A stretch of DNA of 64,000 nt, from positions 62,001 through 126,000 of the forward strand of contig JAJCZX010000041.1 of NCBI GenBank assembly GCA_029262195.1, written 5' to 3'. Under the pieces are notes generated by a model that was not told where the DNA came from, made no database searches, and saw only the letters and a list, made by a program, of their open reading frames with translations. The stretch is from Gemmatimonadota bacterium. GTDB lineage: Bacteria > Gemmatimonadota > Gemmatimonadetes > Gemmatimonadales > GWC2-71-9. Shown in pieces: positions 15,325-24,444 of this stretch (its first letter is position 1; each line of letters starts with the position of its first letter). Position numbers and translations under genes: made by a program.

Positions 15325-17162
15325 TTGGTGTCTCCTGTTACCCAACGTTCGTACCACCGTTGAAAGATCAAAGCCGCCCACAATGCCCGGCCGTGGTCGG
15401 CGATTCCTTCGCGATGTTCGTAAAGCAAGTTCCGTAAGATACCCACCTGAAGCAGGTTGTGAGCACCGACGCAAGCCGGGTCAAACATACGGTCGACTTC
15501 GGCCCGTAGCGAAGTGTTGATCAGTTTTCCGACCGGCACGCTGAACCCCTTCTTTCGACGAGTGACTATTGACGACGGCAAATGCCTTGCCGCCACGCGC
15601 TTAAGTAATCGTTTCGTAGCCATCCCGCCCACGTGAAGGGAGTTCGGTGTGGAGTAAGCGAATTGCGTAAGTGTGGCGTCAAGAAAAGGACAACGGGCTT
15701 CGAGTCCAAACGCCATCGTCGCGCGGTCGACTTTTACCAGGAGTTGGTCGCGAAGGTACGTCAGATAATCCAGTCGGCGCGCCCCGCCTCCTGAAGTCAG
15801 CTGCGGGACTCCTGTATCGTAAGCGTTGAGTGTGTCACCTCCTCCTCTGGCCAACCAACCCGAGTCGAGCCCGAACCACGCGGCGTGCCTTTCGATCCAT
15901 GGTTTGTCTACTGCACCAACAAAACGCTTGAGCATATATGTCAGCGGGACGGGACCGCGTGATGCTGGAAATTTGCTCGCGGCTCTGGTGATGATTCCAC
16001 GGACCAACTCAGGTGCCCTCTGCAGGTGGCGCGCCCAAATGTGGGCAGGGTAGGTGGGATAGCCACCGAATAGTTCGTCAGCCCCCTCTCCGGTCAGAAC
16101 GACCTTGAGCGAGGCGGAGGCCTCCCGCGCCAGCAAAAATGTAGGGAGCACGGCCGGATCCGAGATTGGCTCGGCGATCCTGTCAGTAGCCATTAGGTAA
16201 GCCTCTGACAGCGAAGTAGCATCACCGATTATCTCGGTGTGATCAGTTTGAAACCGTTCCGCCACTTGTCTGGCGTGGCCACTTTCGTCGAACCCTGTTT
16301 CCGAGAATTTGACGGAAAAGGTCGGTAATCCTTTTCCCAGTTGGCGGGAGGCAAGTGCAGTGACGAGGCTTGAATCAACTCCGCCACTTAGAAAAACACC
16401 AATTCCACCGGTACCGTTTAGCTGGCGAAAGACGGAGTCTTGAACTAATCTGTCAAGGTCCTCCTCGGCCGCATCTGCGGTGGTGTCCACAACGGGAATA
16501 TTTTCTAAATCCCAATACCTGCGCGTGCGGAATTCCGTTGCAGAGATCGTGATTATCGTGCCCGCTTCCACCCTCCGAATATCCGAAAACATGGTATTCG
16601 GCTCCAGCACAAAGCCGTGGCGGAAGTACTGATCAACAGCTTCGCGGTTCAGTGACCGGCTGACGAGGGGATGCAGGAGAAGGGTTTGTACCTCAGATCC
16701 GACCAGTACAATGTTCCCGATGAGCGTGAAAAACAGCGGCTTCTCTCCCGCACGGTCCCTCATCAGGGTCAGTTCGCGTTTCGATTGATCCCACGCTGCG
16801 AGGGCAAACTGCCCCTCCAATTCCTCGGGCGTACCGTTGAGGAAAACGGGTACAGCACACTCGATGTCGGATCTGGATTTGAAAGGGTATCGCGAAAATT
16901 TTTCCCTGATCGTGGGAGCGTTGTAAATCTCCCCGTTGCCTACCAGCACCAGGTTTCCGTCCGGGGAGTGGAACGGCTGGTCGGCCCGGTTTGTGGGGTC
17001 CACAATGCGGAGGCGAGTTGCTCCAATGACGGCAGTCTGCGTGGCAAACCTACCGGCGCTATCGGGGCCGCGATGGCGAACCGATGTTTCCATGAGATCG
17101 GCCAGATGAGGGTGTTCTATCGGTGCACCGTCGAGGGAAAAAACACCGTAAACACCACACAT
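15321..17162 (-). CDS. asnB: Asparagine synthetase, glutamine-hydrolysing
   Basis: A 613-residue AsnB-type amidotransferase. Cys2 (MCGVYGVFS) is the glutaminase nucleophile, followed by the class II domain with RHRGPDSAG and NGEIYN. The synthetase domain starts near residue 235 with the PP-loop FLSGGVDSS that binds ATP, and GEGADELFGGY is conserved downstream. Such enzymes make asparagine or amidate surface-polymer precursors. The next gene upstream is a GT39 glycosyltransferase only five bases away, so a role in envelope polymer assembly is possible as well as housekeeping asparagine supply. Confidence 0.92.
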   Translation of the reverse strand: MCGVYGVFSLDGAPIEHPHLADLMETSVRHRGPDSAGRFATQTAVIGATRLRIVDPTNRADQPFHSPDGNLVLVGNGEIYNAPTIREKFSRYPFKSRSDIECAVPVFLNGTPEELEGQFALAAWDQSKRELTLMRDRAGEKPLFFTLIGNIVLVGSEVQTLLLHPLVSRSLNREAVDQYFRHGFVLEPNTMFSDIRRVEAGTIITISATEFRTRRYWDLENIPVVDTTADAAEEDLDRLVQDSVFRQLNGTGGIGVFLSGGVDSSLVTALASRQLGKGLPTFSVKFSETGFDESGHARQVAERFQTDHTEIIGDATSLSEAYLMATDRIAEPISDPAVLPTFLLAREASASLKVVLTGEGADELFGGYPTYPAHIWARHLQRAPELVRGIITRAASKFPASRGPVPLTYMLKRFVGAVDKPWIERHAAWFGLDSGWLARGGGDTLNAYDTGVPQLTSGGGARRLDYLTYLRDQLLVKVDRATMAFGLEARCPFLDATLTQFAYSTPNSLHVGGMATKRLLKRVAARHLPSSIVTRRKKGFSVPVGKLINTSLRAEVDRMFDPACVGAHNLLQVGILRNLLYEHREGIADHGRALWAALIFQRWYERWVTGDTK

Positions 17163-17167
17163 CGTTT

Positions 17168-18862
17168 CTACAACCCGGAGGTATTGGCTAACTGGACAAG
17201 GTCGCAGGGACCGTAGACTGCCACTTTTCGATTGACTGTTAGCAATGGCAGGGCGGTCTCAAGCAATTGGCGAGTATCTTGATCGTGGCTTTTTACGACG
17301 AACAATCTGGGCCTATCACACACGGCAACCCGTTCCCGCCACCATCCGGGTGGGCGAAGCGTTGTGCCCTGGATGTTGCGCCAGTCGTCGAGTGTGCGAA
17401 ACAGGTAGTTGCTGGTCAACTCCGCGCCCGTTGTGGTCGACAGAGTAACGAGCCGATCCAGGTAGAAGGGGAGAGAGAGCGGGAAAGTTTCGATTGCGAT
17501 AATTTCGGTCTCGTCGGTTATCACGCGATTCATCACCTGTGCGATATTTGCGTTAGATCGATCGTCCCCAATGGCCGACATCAGTCGCGTACTGGCCAGC
17601 GGTATCACCGAGACCGGGAGGACCAGGGCAAGAAGCGTCAAGCTACGATTGTCACCGAAAACCCAAAGCACAACTGCCGAGATGAGGCAGGCTGCGCCCA
17701 GTCCGATCCCGGTTGCGGGAATCGTGGCTGCCACTGCTTCTGACGCCCCGAATACCTCTCCAAGTGCGCTGGCCACAACGAAGAAAACAATCGCCAGGAG
17801 TGCCAGAGCTATGGATGCGGCGCGGATCCCACCGACTTTTTCTGGTGCACCTTTCCAGAGCAGGGCTACCAGCAGTCCAATCGCGGGTAAGGTCGGCAAT
17901 ATGTACTGAGGTCTCTTTGATTGGGACAGAGAAAAGAACACCAACGGGACCAAAATCCAGAGGAGGAGGAAAACGAAAAGCGAGCGATCTTCAGAGCTTT
18001 TCCCGGGTGTACCCTTTTTTAATGCTCCCAGCGCCACAGCCGACCACGGCAAAGACCCCGCGATTATTATCGGCAAGAAATACCAGATTGGGCCGGTTCG
18101 TTGCATCTCATCTGTCGTGAGGCGGGCAATCGTTTCGGTGACCAGAGAATACTCAAGAAATTCCGGGATGCGCTTTTGCATCGCGAAAATCCATGGCAAG
18201 AGAAGGGCAGCGAACGACAGCAGTGCTATTGGGTTGATAACCCGGCGCAGGGTCTTTCGCCACGCCGCGAAGGGAATCACAACCATCAAGGGAACCGCAA
18301 TGGCTATGGGGCCTTTGGTTAGTACGCCCAGTGCCATTCCACACCAGGCCACCACTGTCCACCAGTAAGGGGTATCATCGTTTCCCTCGTTGGCCGATCC
18401 ATGGAACGCTTCGAAAAACGCCACTATGCTAAGAACAACAAAAAATGCGAGCGTGGAGTCGAATATTACTGTCCTGGAAAACCCGAGAGTCAACGGCATT
18501 GTCGCGGTGGCGAGTGCTGCCACCCAGGCCTCGTCCCGACCGACCCGTTTGCGGGCGAACCACCAGACCAATGCGAGGGTAAATATCGTGAAAAGGAGGG
18601 CGGGTAACCGTGCCGCAAACACAGTTGGACCGAGAACCTCCATACCCAGGGCGTCAACGAAAAAGAAAAGTATCGGTTTGTCGAGGTAGGGCAGTCCGTT
18701 CAGTCGCGGCAGAACGTAGTCGTTTGTGGCCGCCATTTCGCGGGCTACTTCGGCGTTGCGTCCCTCGTCGGGGTCGAGCAGATCGTAACCCGAAAAGTTG
18801 AAACTCAGTCCGGTGACGGTTATCAGCACGGCAGCGATTAACCACCAGTTCCTGGACTTCAT
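17168..18862 (-). CDS. ArnT/PMT-like GT39 family glycosyltransferase
   Basis: A 564-residue integral membrane protein with about 12 hydrophobic segments. The first loop contains DLLDPDEGRNAEVAREM (about residues 28-44), the acidic DE motif of the GT-C fold used by ArnT and the protein O-mannosyltransferases, and residues 50-65 (YVLPRLNGLPYLDKP) are typical of that family. It uses a polyprenyl-phosphate sugar and glycosylates lipid A or protein outside the membrane; the acceptor is unknown. A soluble C-terminal part of about 100 residues follows the last helix. It lies five bases from asnB. Confidence 0.88.
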   Translation of the reverse strand: MKSRNWWLIAAVLITVTGLSFNFSGYDLLDPDEGRNAEVAREMAATNDYVLPRLNGLPYLDKPILFFFVDALGMEVLGPTVFAARLPALLFTIFTLALVWWFARKRVGRDEAWVAALATATMPLTLGFSRTVIFDSTLAFFVVLSIVAFFEAFHGSANEGNDDTPYWWTVVAWCGMALGVLTKGPIAIAVPLMVVIPFAAWRKTLRRVINPIALLSFAALLLPWIFAMQKRIPEFLEYSLVTETIARLTTDEMQRTGPIWYFLPIIIAGSLPWSAVALGALKKGTPGKSSEDRSLFVFLLLWILVPLVFFSLSQSKRPQYILPTLPAIGLLVALLWKGAPEKVGGIRAASIALALLAIVFFVVASALGEVFGASEAVAATIPATGIGLGAACLISAVVLWVFGDNRSLTLLALVLPVSVIPLASTRLMSAIGDDRSNANIAQVMNRVITDETEIIAIETFPLSLPFYLDRLVTLSTTTGAELTSNYLFRTLDDWRNIQGTTLRPPGWWRERVAVCDRPRLFVVKSHDQDTRQLLETALPLLTVNRKVAVYGPCDLVQLANTSGL

Positions 18863-18888
18863 CTGAGCCGTACGGTCTCCATGTCGGT

Positions 18889-19317
18889 CTAGTTCAGGTT
18901 GGTGTTAGCCGACGCCTGGGCTGTAACCTGCTGCTGCATCGCCGTTAGCGGCACGACGGTTTCGAGGTCGTCGTCGATGGTTATCCTGAACTGGTATCGA
19001 CCCGGCTTCGGGAGAGGGAGGTCGAAGGTCAGAATCGCGCTGGCCTCAATGTCTACGATACCTGCGGGAGGCTCTTTGAACGTGACCGATCCGCCCCCCT
19101 GAATTAAGGATTTACCATCGGGGTCTGAAAAATCGATTTTGATTGAATGCTCTCCCACCTCGTCTCGGGCACCCTGCACCCGTAGAACAAGGTGAAGTCT
19201 GGCATGCATCGCAGGGAATTGGGCGACCCACACATTTTGGAATATGCCGATCAGGGACAGTTTCCCGTGCTGGTCTACCATCGCATGATCGCAGATGGCA
19301 GCAAGATTGAGGTTCAT
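18889..19317 (-). CDS. DUF6941-type protein of unknown function
   Basis: A 142-residue soluble protein that resembles the DUF6941 group, a beta-rich family found in Gemmatimonadota and Acidobacteriota. It begins MNLNLAAICDHAMVDQHGKL and alternates strands such as ARLHLVLRVQG and RYQFRITIDDD. There is no signal peptide or membrane segment, and no catalytic motif. The tail VTAQASANTNLN is low-complexity. It sits between the GT39 gene and endonuclease III with short gaps and may share a transcript with them. Confidence 0.65.
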   Translation of the reverse strand: MNLNLAAICDHAMVDQHGKLSLIGIFQNVWVAQFPAMHARLHLVLRVQGARDEVGEHSIKIDFSDPDGKSLIQGGGSVTFKEPPAGIVDIEASAILTFDLPLPKPGRYQFRITIDDDLETVVPLTAMQQQVTAQASANTNLN

Positions 19318-19330
19318 TTGTATATCGTTC

Positions 19331-19960
19331 TTATGGAATCGGGCATAGCGTGTTTATCGGGCATATTTCACATTTTGTCTTCCGGGCTGTGCATATCTCC
19401 CGCCCGTGTTGGATCATCAAGTGCGGAAAAAGTGTCCACTCGTTTCGCGGTATGAGTTTGATCAAATTCCTCTCGATTCTTACTGGGTCTTTGTGCGTGG
19501 TGAAGCCGAGTCGTTGAGTGATTCTTGAAACGTGTGTGTCAACAACGACACCTTCGTTCTTGCCGAACGCGTTTCCCAGGACGACGTTCGCTGTCTTGCG
19601 CCCCACACCAGGTACTTTGACCAACTCTTCCAGTGTTTCGGGGACTTTGCCGCCATGTGACTCCACCAGCGCTTGTCCCATACCGATGAGCGATTTCGTT
19701 TTGTTCCTGAAAAACCCCGTGGTTCGGATCAAATCAGAAAGCTCGTCCGGGTTGGCGTTAGCGAAACCCTTCGCGCTGCGATATTTCTTGAAGAGTTCCT
19801 TTGTAACGATGTTCACCCGGGCGTCTGTACACTGAGCGCTGAGAATAGTGGCAGCCAGGAGTTCAAGTGGTGTTTTGAAATTTAGTGAACACTTTGCATC
19901 GGGGTACTGTTTCTTGAGGCGCTTGATTATCGGGCCAACTCTTTCAGGTGCTGACTTCAA
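19331..19960 (-). CDS. nth: Endonuclease III (DNA glycosylase/AP lyase)
   Basis: A 209-residue base-excision repair enzyme for oxidised pyrimidines. The helix-hairpin-helix VPGVGRKTA carries Lys122, the Schiff-base residue, and VVDTHVSR carries the catalytic Asp141. Four cysteines (190, 197, 200, 206) give the C-x6-C-x2-C-x5-C [4Fe-4S] site of the family. Length is normal. It overlaps the stop of the PolX-like gene by four bases, so the two repair genes are co-translated. Confidence 0.96.
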   Translation of the reverse strand: MKSAPERVGPIIKRLKKQYPDAKCSLNFKTPLELLAATILSAQCTDARVNIVTKELFKKYRSAKGFANANPDELSDLIRTTGFFRNKTKSLIGMGQALVESHGGKVPETLEELVKVPGVGRKTANVVLGNAFGKNEGVVVDTHVSRITQRLGFTTHKDPVRIERNLIKLIPRNEWTLFPHLMIQHGREICTARKTKCEICPINTLCPIP

Positions 19961-21681
19961 CTTTTTCTCCTGCGTTGAGCGTGTTCCAGAAACTCCTCTG
20001 TCGAAAAGGAGTTTAGGACGTTTCCGGTTTCAACCCAACCTTTGCGAGCGATGCCCACTCCAAGTTCTACGTTGTTTGCTGCTGAGGTGTTGTGCGCATC
20101 AGCCCCGATTGAAATAGTGACACCCAGATCCAGAGCCAACTTTACGTTCTTCCAATCCAGATCAAGCCGCTGCGGATCAGAGTTGATTTCGACCGCAACG
20201 CCCACCTCCGCGGCTTTTTGTAACACGGCGGCAACGTCCATCGGATAAGGATCGCGTGCAAGGAGCAGTCGTCCGGTGGGGTGCCCCAGGATCGACACCG
20301 AAGGATCATCGAGCGTACGCAAGATCCGACCGGTCATCTCGTCGGATGACATGCCGTAACGGTTATGCACGGAGGCAATTACGAAGTCGAAGGCCGAACG
20401 AATCTCGGGCCCGTAGTCCGGTGAACCGTCCGCCAGAATGTCTACCTCAACGCCCTTGAGGACCCGGACTCCTGAAATTCTCGAGTTTACGTTGTCAATT
20501 TCTGCGTGCTGAACGGCAACGTCCTCTTCTGATAGACCTCCAGCATAAGTTGCGGCCTGGCTATGGTCGGTGATTCCGAGGTAATCATAGCCGAGGTCGC
20601 GACATGTCTCAGCCCATTCCTCGACGGTGCTGGATCCATCTGAATAATTCGTGTGGCAGTGCAGGAAGCCTTTCAGGCTGTCCTGTTCCAGCAGTTTTGG
20701 CAACTCTCCGCGCTCGGCGACTTCAACTTCTGTCGTTCCTTCGCGAAGCTCGGGGGGGATAAACTGGAGTCCGAGAATTTCGAAGAACGCCGTCTCGGTG
20801 GCGCAGTGCACTGCCTCGCCGTCCCGTACGAGTCCGTCCTCGGTCCATAAAAAGCCTTTGTCGCGCGCGAATTCTTCCAACATGGTGTTGTGGTTTGCGG
20901 AACCCGTCGCCTGGGCGAGATCTGGACCGAACGTCTCATCGTTCGACAACGTCACGTTTGCGGCGGTGCCACTTGAGAATTTCAATATGACGGTGCGAGA
21001 GGATTTGGGCTGAAACTCGATGATTCCTTCCACCGATCCCAACGCCGCGATCACTGTGTCTCTCTGACCATTGAGTTTGATTACGAATTCGAGGTCTCCT
21101 ATGATCTCGCAGCGTCGGCGCACTGCTCCTGCGATCAACGCGCTGGCGACACCGGGCACGGCTTCGAGCGCTTTGCCAAGCGCGTTCGCCTCGGCCCTTG
21201 CATGGTGAAACAGCCTGAAGTCGCTACTGCGGCGCAGGTACGAAATTCCCTTGAGGACATTGGCGGCAGTCTTCGCTCCAAAACGAGGCAACTTAGCGAG
21301 GCTTCCATCGTTTGCGGCGCGCTCAAGGTCGTCGAGGTTTTCGACTCCCAGGTTCTCGTGGATCATTCGAATCTTGGCCACGCCGAGTCCAGAGATTTTC
21401 ATCATTTCGAGCAAACCGCGGGGAGTTTCCTTTTCCAGTTCGGCCAGCACGGTGCTGCTTCCGGTGGAGAGAAGTTCGGAGACGATTTCGAGGGTTGCTT
21501 TCCCCACCCCGGGGACTGTCGCAAGTTTGCCGGACGCCAGGCCTTCCTCAAGCGTACCGCTGAAGCCTTGGATTGCTTGAGCGGAGTTTTGGAATGCACG
21601 CACCCGAAAGCCACTCTCCCCTTTCAATTCCAGGAAGGCAGCAATTCGTTCCAGTGTCGTAGCGACGATTTTCTTATCCAT
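19957..21681 (-). CDS. polX: PolX-like protein with intact PHP domain and altered polymerase site
   Basis: A 574-residue protein with the order of bacterial PolX: helix-hairpin-helix region (residues about 1-155), nucleotidyltransferase core (about 160-310) and C-terminal PHP domain (about 335-570). The PHP metal motifs are complete: HCHTNYSDG (341-349), GITDHSQ, GVEVDI, ILGHPTG and SIGADAHNT. In the polymerase core the usual D-x-D is D196-L-E198, and the third Asp aligns with Asn242. I infer weak or no polymerase activity with a working PHP nuclease or phosphoesterase. It is translationally coupled to nth, consistent with repair. Confidence 0.85.
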   Translation of the reverse strand: MDKKIVATTLERIAAFLELKGESGFRVRAFQNSAQAIQGFSGTLEEGLASGKLATVPGVGKATLEIVSELLSTGSSTVLAELEKETPRGLLEMMKISGLGVAKIRMIHENLGVENLDDLERAANDGSLAKLPRFGAKTAANVLKGISYLRRSSDFRLFHHARAEANALGKALEAVPGVASALIAGAVRRRCEIIGDLEFVIKLNGQRDTVIAALGSVEGIIEFQPKSSRTVILKFSSGTAANVTLSNDETFGPDLAQATGSANHNTMLEEFARDKGFLWTEDGLVRDGEAVHCATETAFFEILGLQFIPPELREGTTEVEVAERGELPKLLEQDSLKGFLHCHTNYSDGSSTVEEWAETCRDLGYDYLGITDHSQAATYAGGLSEEDVAVQHAEIDNVNSRISGVRVLKGVEVDILADGSPDYGPEIRSAFDFVIASVHNRYGMSSDEMTGRILRTLDDPSVSILGHPTGRLLLARDPYPMDVAAVLQKAAEVGVAVEINSDPQRLDLDWKNVKLALDLGVTISIGADAHNTSAANNVELGVGIARKGWVETGNVLNSFSTEEFLEHAQRRRKS

Positions 21682-21739
21682 CAGAGTGCGAAATTAGTTT
21701 ACTGTCGGGTGAGCGGATAGTAGCTGGCGAAATGTTGTC

Positions 21740-22588
21740 TCAATTCGCTGGCAGGAAACTGTCGAGAATTTCGACGAAGCGGGCTGTTTCCTCTACATAG
21801 GGGACGTGCCCGGAATTTTCCAAAATTTCGAAGTCGCCTCTGAGCAACCTCGCCGTCTCCATGGCGGTTTCGATAGGGATCGGGTCGTGCCGGCCGTGTA
21901 CCACCAGAGCGGGTACGTCGAGGTTTGCCAGTTGGTTCCGTATGTCGTAGTCGCCGAGGCTTTTCCAGATAGATTGCTGAACCCGTCCGGTGAGCCGAAA
22001 CGGGGTCAGGGCGTGAGATGCGAGGGGGTCCTTGAAGTAGCCTGCGACCGAAAGTTCGAAAGCTCGCTGCCGGTACGCTTCAGGGTCTGATTCACGGAGA
22101 CCGGATTGCTGCAGCTCCCGACGGGCCTCTGCAATACTCGCTGACTGCATGCGGTCGGAAAACTGCTTCTCAAATCTGTGACGACCCGCCGCGGTTGCTG
22201 GCGCGGGAGAGACGAGAGCGAGACGTCCTATCAATTTCGGGTGAGTCACAGAAAAAAGCATGGCCAGAAGCCCGCCCCATGAATATCCTACGATTGTTGC
22301 CGGTTCGAGGCCCCAGCGTGTTACCAGGGCGGCCAGGTCTTTTACCTGAGTTTCCCAGGTGACGTTCTGGTCTCGGTCGACCGCAGACTGTCCACCTCCA
22401 CGCTGATCGTATTGTATGATCGTCCTGCCGATGGCGAGCTGGTCGAATTGGGGAAGGAGGTAATCGTGGTGAGCACCGGGCCCCCCGTGCAAGACGATGC
22501 TGGTGGGGCCGGTTCCGACACCCCTGACGAAAATGTCGACATCGTCAAGACTTTCCCGCCATTCTCGCGGGGCCGTTGTCGCGTTCAA
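21740..22588 (-). CDS. Alpha/beta hydrolase, proline iminopeptidase-like
   Basis: A 282-residue alpha/beta hydrolase. HGGPGAHHDYLLPQF (about residues 34-48) is the oxyanion loop typical of the prolyl aminopeptidase group, GYSWGG (about 102-107) is the nucleophile elbow with the catalytic Ser, VVHGRHDPI holds the Asp and NSGHVPYVEE the His. No signal peptide is present. The likely reaction is removal of N-terminal proline or hydrolysis of a related amide, but the family is broad. It follows the GAF gene by one base. Confidence 0.85.
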   Translation of the reverse strand: MNATTAPREWRESLDDVDIFVRGVGTGPTSIVLHGGPGAHHDYLLPQFDQLAIGRTIIQYDQRGGGQSAVDRDQNVTWETQVKDLAALVTRWGLEPATIVGYSWGGLLAMLFSVTHPKLIGRLALVSPAPATAAGRHRFEKQFSDRMQSASIAEARRELQQSGLRESDPEAYRQRAFELSVAGYFKDPLASHALTPFRLTGRVQQSIWKSLGDYDIRNQLANLDVPALVVHGRHDPIPIETAMETARLLRGDFEILENSGHVPYVEETARFVEILDSFLPAN

Positions 22589-22589
22589 G

Positions 22590-23051
22590 CTAGAGGAGCG
22601 AAGCCAGTCCGTCGGCTACTCTTTGCACTGCCGCCTGCTCGGCTTCATCGAAACCATCGATTTCGTCGCTATCGATGTCGATTTGTCCCAGAATCAAATC
22701 ACCTCTGCGGATGAGTACGATCAACTCGGATCTAGTTTCGATGCTGCAGGCGAGGTATTGGTCGTCCGCTTTCACATCGGCGACGTTCAGATCTCGTTTT
22801 TCGGCTACAGCTCTACCGCACAGGCCGACCCCTACTGGGATTTCCTGGTGGTCAGTAGGCCGACCTTCGAAAGCTTCAAGCTTGAGCATATTGTCGTGTA
22901 GCATGTACATGTACACGCCGGTATATGGAGATCCCACTGCGTGCAACTTGGTTGCAGCCATTTTGAGTAACTCGTCACGGGTAGCTTCGTGACAGTAGGC
23001 CGCGTGCAGGGCCTTGAGGATTTTCTCTGAATTCAGTCTGGGTGTCGTCAC
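22590..23051 (-). CDS. GAF-domain protein, free-methionine-(R)-sulfoxide reductase-like
   Basis: A 153-residue protein that is one GAF domain. The segment VGLCGRAVAE (Cys78), then ADVKADDQYLACSIETRSEL (Cys102), then IDIDSDEIDGFDEAE resembles fRMsr, which reduces free methionine-(R)-sulfoxide with two or three active cysteines. Cys78 and Cys102 sit where catalytic cysteines would be. The alternative is a plain ligand-binding GAF protein. It is divergent from the ECF transporter operon. Confidence 0.65.
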   Translation of the reverse strand: MTTPRLNSEKILKALHAAYCHEATRDELLKMAATKLHAVGSPYTGVYMYMLHDNMLKLEAFEGRPTDHQEIPVGVGLCGRAVAEKRDLNVADVKADDQYLACSIETRSELIVLIRRGDLILGQIDIDSDEIDGFDEAEQAAVQRVADGLASLL

Positions 23052-23161
23052 TGGAACATCAATTTTCTCTTGAGTGTTGTTGCTTTTTGGAGCAGATGCA
23101 AAGCCACCGACCGGTGGGAGATGTGGTATCTTGGTCCTCTGAAACTAACAGGAAAGGATCC
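23052..23161 (+). promoter_or_regulatory. Leader of the ECF transporter operon
   Basis: About 110 bases separate the GAF gene start from the chosen TTG start of the S component. They hold a CCACC-GACC-GGTGG hairpin (about 23104-23118) and then a loose stem before the AGGAAAGG ribosome binding site. ECF importer genes are often under vitamin riboswitches, but I could not match a known class. Confidence 0.25.
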
Positions 23162-23737
23162 TTGTCTCCACGTCTCTTGGCCCTCATTCCGCTTGCTGTC
23201 GGAATCAACCTCGCAATGGGGCTGATCGTGCAGGCTGTGGGGTTGCCTATTTTTCTCGACACAATCGGAACCGTCCTGGTCGCCGTCCTGGCCGGGTCCC
23301 GCGCTGCGGTGGTCACAGGCACTCTTTCCCAAACAGTTTTTACTGTTTTGAGTGGCAATCCTATGTGGCTTTACTTTCTGCCGCTGCAGGTCACTGTGGC
23401 GCTTTATGCGGGATTTGTGGCCAGTAAAGGCGGATTTCGGTCGCTGCCCACTGCGGTGTTATGGGGGATAGGATTGGGGATTCTCGCCGCCACTTTGTCC
23501 TGGCCGATTTCGTTTCATGTTTTTGGAGGGGTAACCTCGGTTGGGATGGCTCTGGTGGTTACGGTCCTCGAGTTTATTGGAGCGCCGCTTGGCGTGGCGG
23601 TCTATGCAGCCAGTATGATGGTCGACATAACCGACAAGATGGTGACCTTCATTATGTTGAGATCGCTGCTGGTGTCTTTGCCCCGCAGGGTGGTTGGACG
23701 TTTCCCACGATCGGCAGTGGCCATGGGTAGCGACTGA
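23162..23737 (+). CDS. ECF transporter substrate-binding (S) component
   Basis: A 191-residue membrane protein with about six hydrophobic helices. The GLPIFLDTIGTVLVAVLAG and GTLSQTVFTVLSGNPMW segments are typical of ECF S components, which capture a vitamin or similar micronutrient. The ligand cannot be read from the sequence. The TTG at 23162 follows AACAGGAAAGGATCC, a good ribosome binding site. The frame is open upstream (ATGs at 23042 and 23096), but those would add a hydrophilic lead overlapping the GAF gene. It overlaps the T gene by one base (TGATG). Confidence 0.78.
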   Translation: MSPRLLALIPLAVGINLAMGLIVQAVGLPIFLDTIGTVLVAVLAGSRAAVVTGTLSQTVFTVLSGNPMWLYFLPLQVTVALYAGFVASKGGFRSLPTAVLWGIGLGILAATLSWPISFHVFGGVTSVGMALVVTVLEFIGAPLGVAVYAASMMVDITDKMVTFIMLRSLLVSLPRRVVGRFPRSAVAMGSD

Positions 23738-24444
23738 TGGTGGGATACATTCCGGGGGACGGGCCGATGCATCGAACTCATCCCCTGACCGCGCTGAGCA
23801 TCGTGGTGCTTGTCGCAACGGGGGCCTTTGCGGTCCCGGGCATGTGGAATACAGCCTTCGTGGGAGTTGCTGTGGTGCTCGTTCTTGTTGAGAGAGTGCC
23901 CCGCGTTTTCAAAACAGCTGTCCCTCTGGCGTTGCCGTTCTGGTTCTTTCTTCTCTTGTTGCACGGCCTCATGGGCGACGATTGGCAACGTGGTGTTATC
24001 CTGGCAGCGAGGATCACGACGATGGTGTTCGTGTTTTTGGTCTTCCTGGCTTCCGTTCACCCCGCTCGTCTCGTCGAAGCTTTCGTGGCCAAGAAAGCCC
24101 CATTTTTTGTGGCTTTTCTGTTTGCCGCCACGTTACAGGCTGTCCCCGATCTGCGTAGTCGTGCAGCGGCGGTACTGGAGGCGCAGCGGTGCAGGGGGTT
24201 GCGGGCTGGAGGTGGTCTGGCCAACCGGGTTGGCGCATTGGTTCCTTTGACGGTACCGCTGGTCATGAGCGCGCTGGCCGGATTGGACGAAAAAACGGTT
24301 GCTCTTGAAACGCGCGGAGCCACTGGGGGAGCCGCTAAGACGCCATTAAACCCACCTGCGGACCCGTTGAGCAGTCGGATCGTTAGGTGGTCGTCTCTTC
24401 TGGCTGCAGTTGTTTTGGTCTGGACGCGGGTGACCCTTTGGTAA
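23737..24444 (+). CDS. ecfT: ECF transporter transmembrane (T) component, CbiQ/EcfT family
   Basis: A 235-residue membrane protein with about five helices. The coupling-helix signature is in EAQRCRGLRAGGG (about residues 149-161) and a second Ala-Arg-Gly motif in ALETRGATG (about 195-203), where EcfT contacts the two ATPases. An internal ATG at 23767 (MHRTHPLTAL) is a possible alternative start that removes ten hydrophilic residues. Its stop overlaps the first ATPase gene. Confidence 0.85.
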   Translation: MVGYIPGDGPMHRTHPLTALSIVVLVATGAFAVPGMWNTAFVGVAVVLVLVERVPRVFKTAVPLALPFWFFLLLLHGLMGDDWQRGVILAARITTMVFVFLVFLASVHPARLVEAFVAKKAPFFVAFLFAATLQAVPDLRSRAAAVLEAQRCRGLRAGGGLANRVGALVPLTVPLVMSALAGLDEKTVALETRGATGGAAKTPLNPPADPLSSRIVRWSSLLAAVVLVWTRVTLW

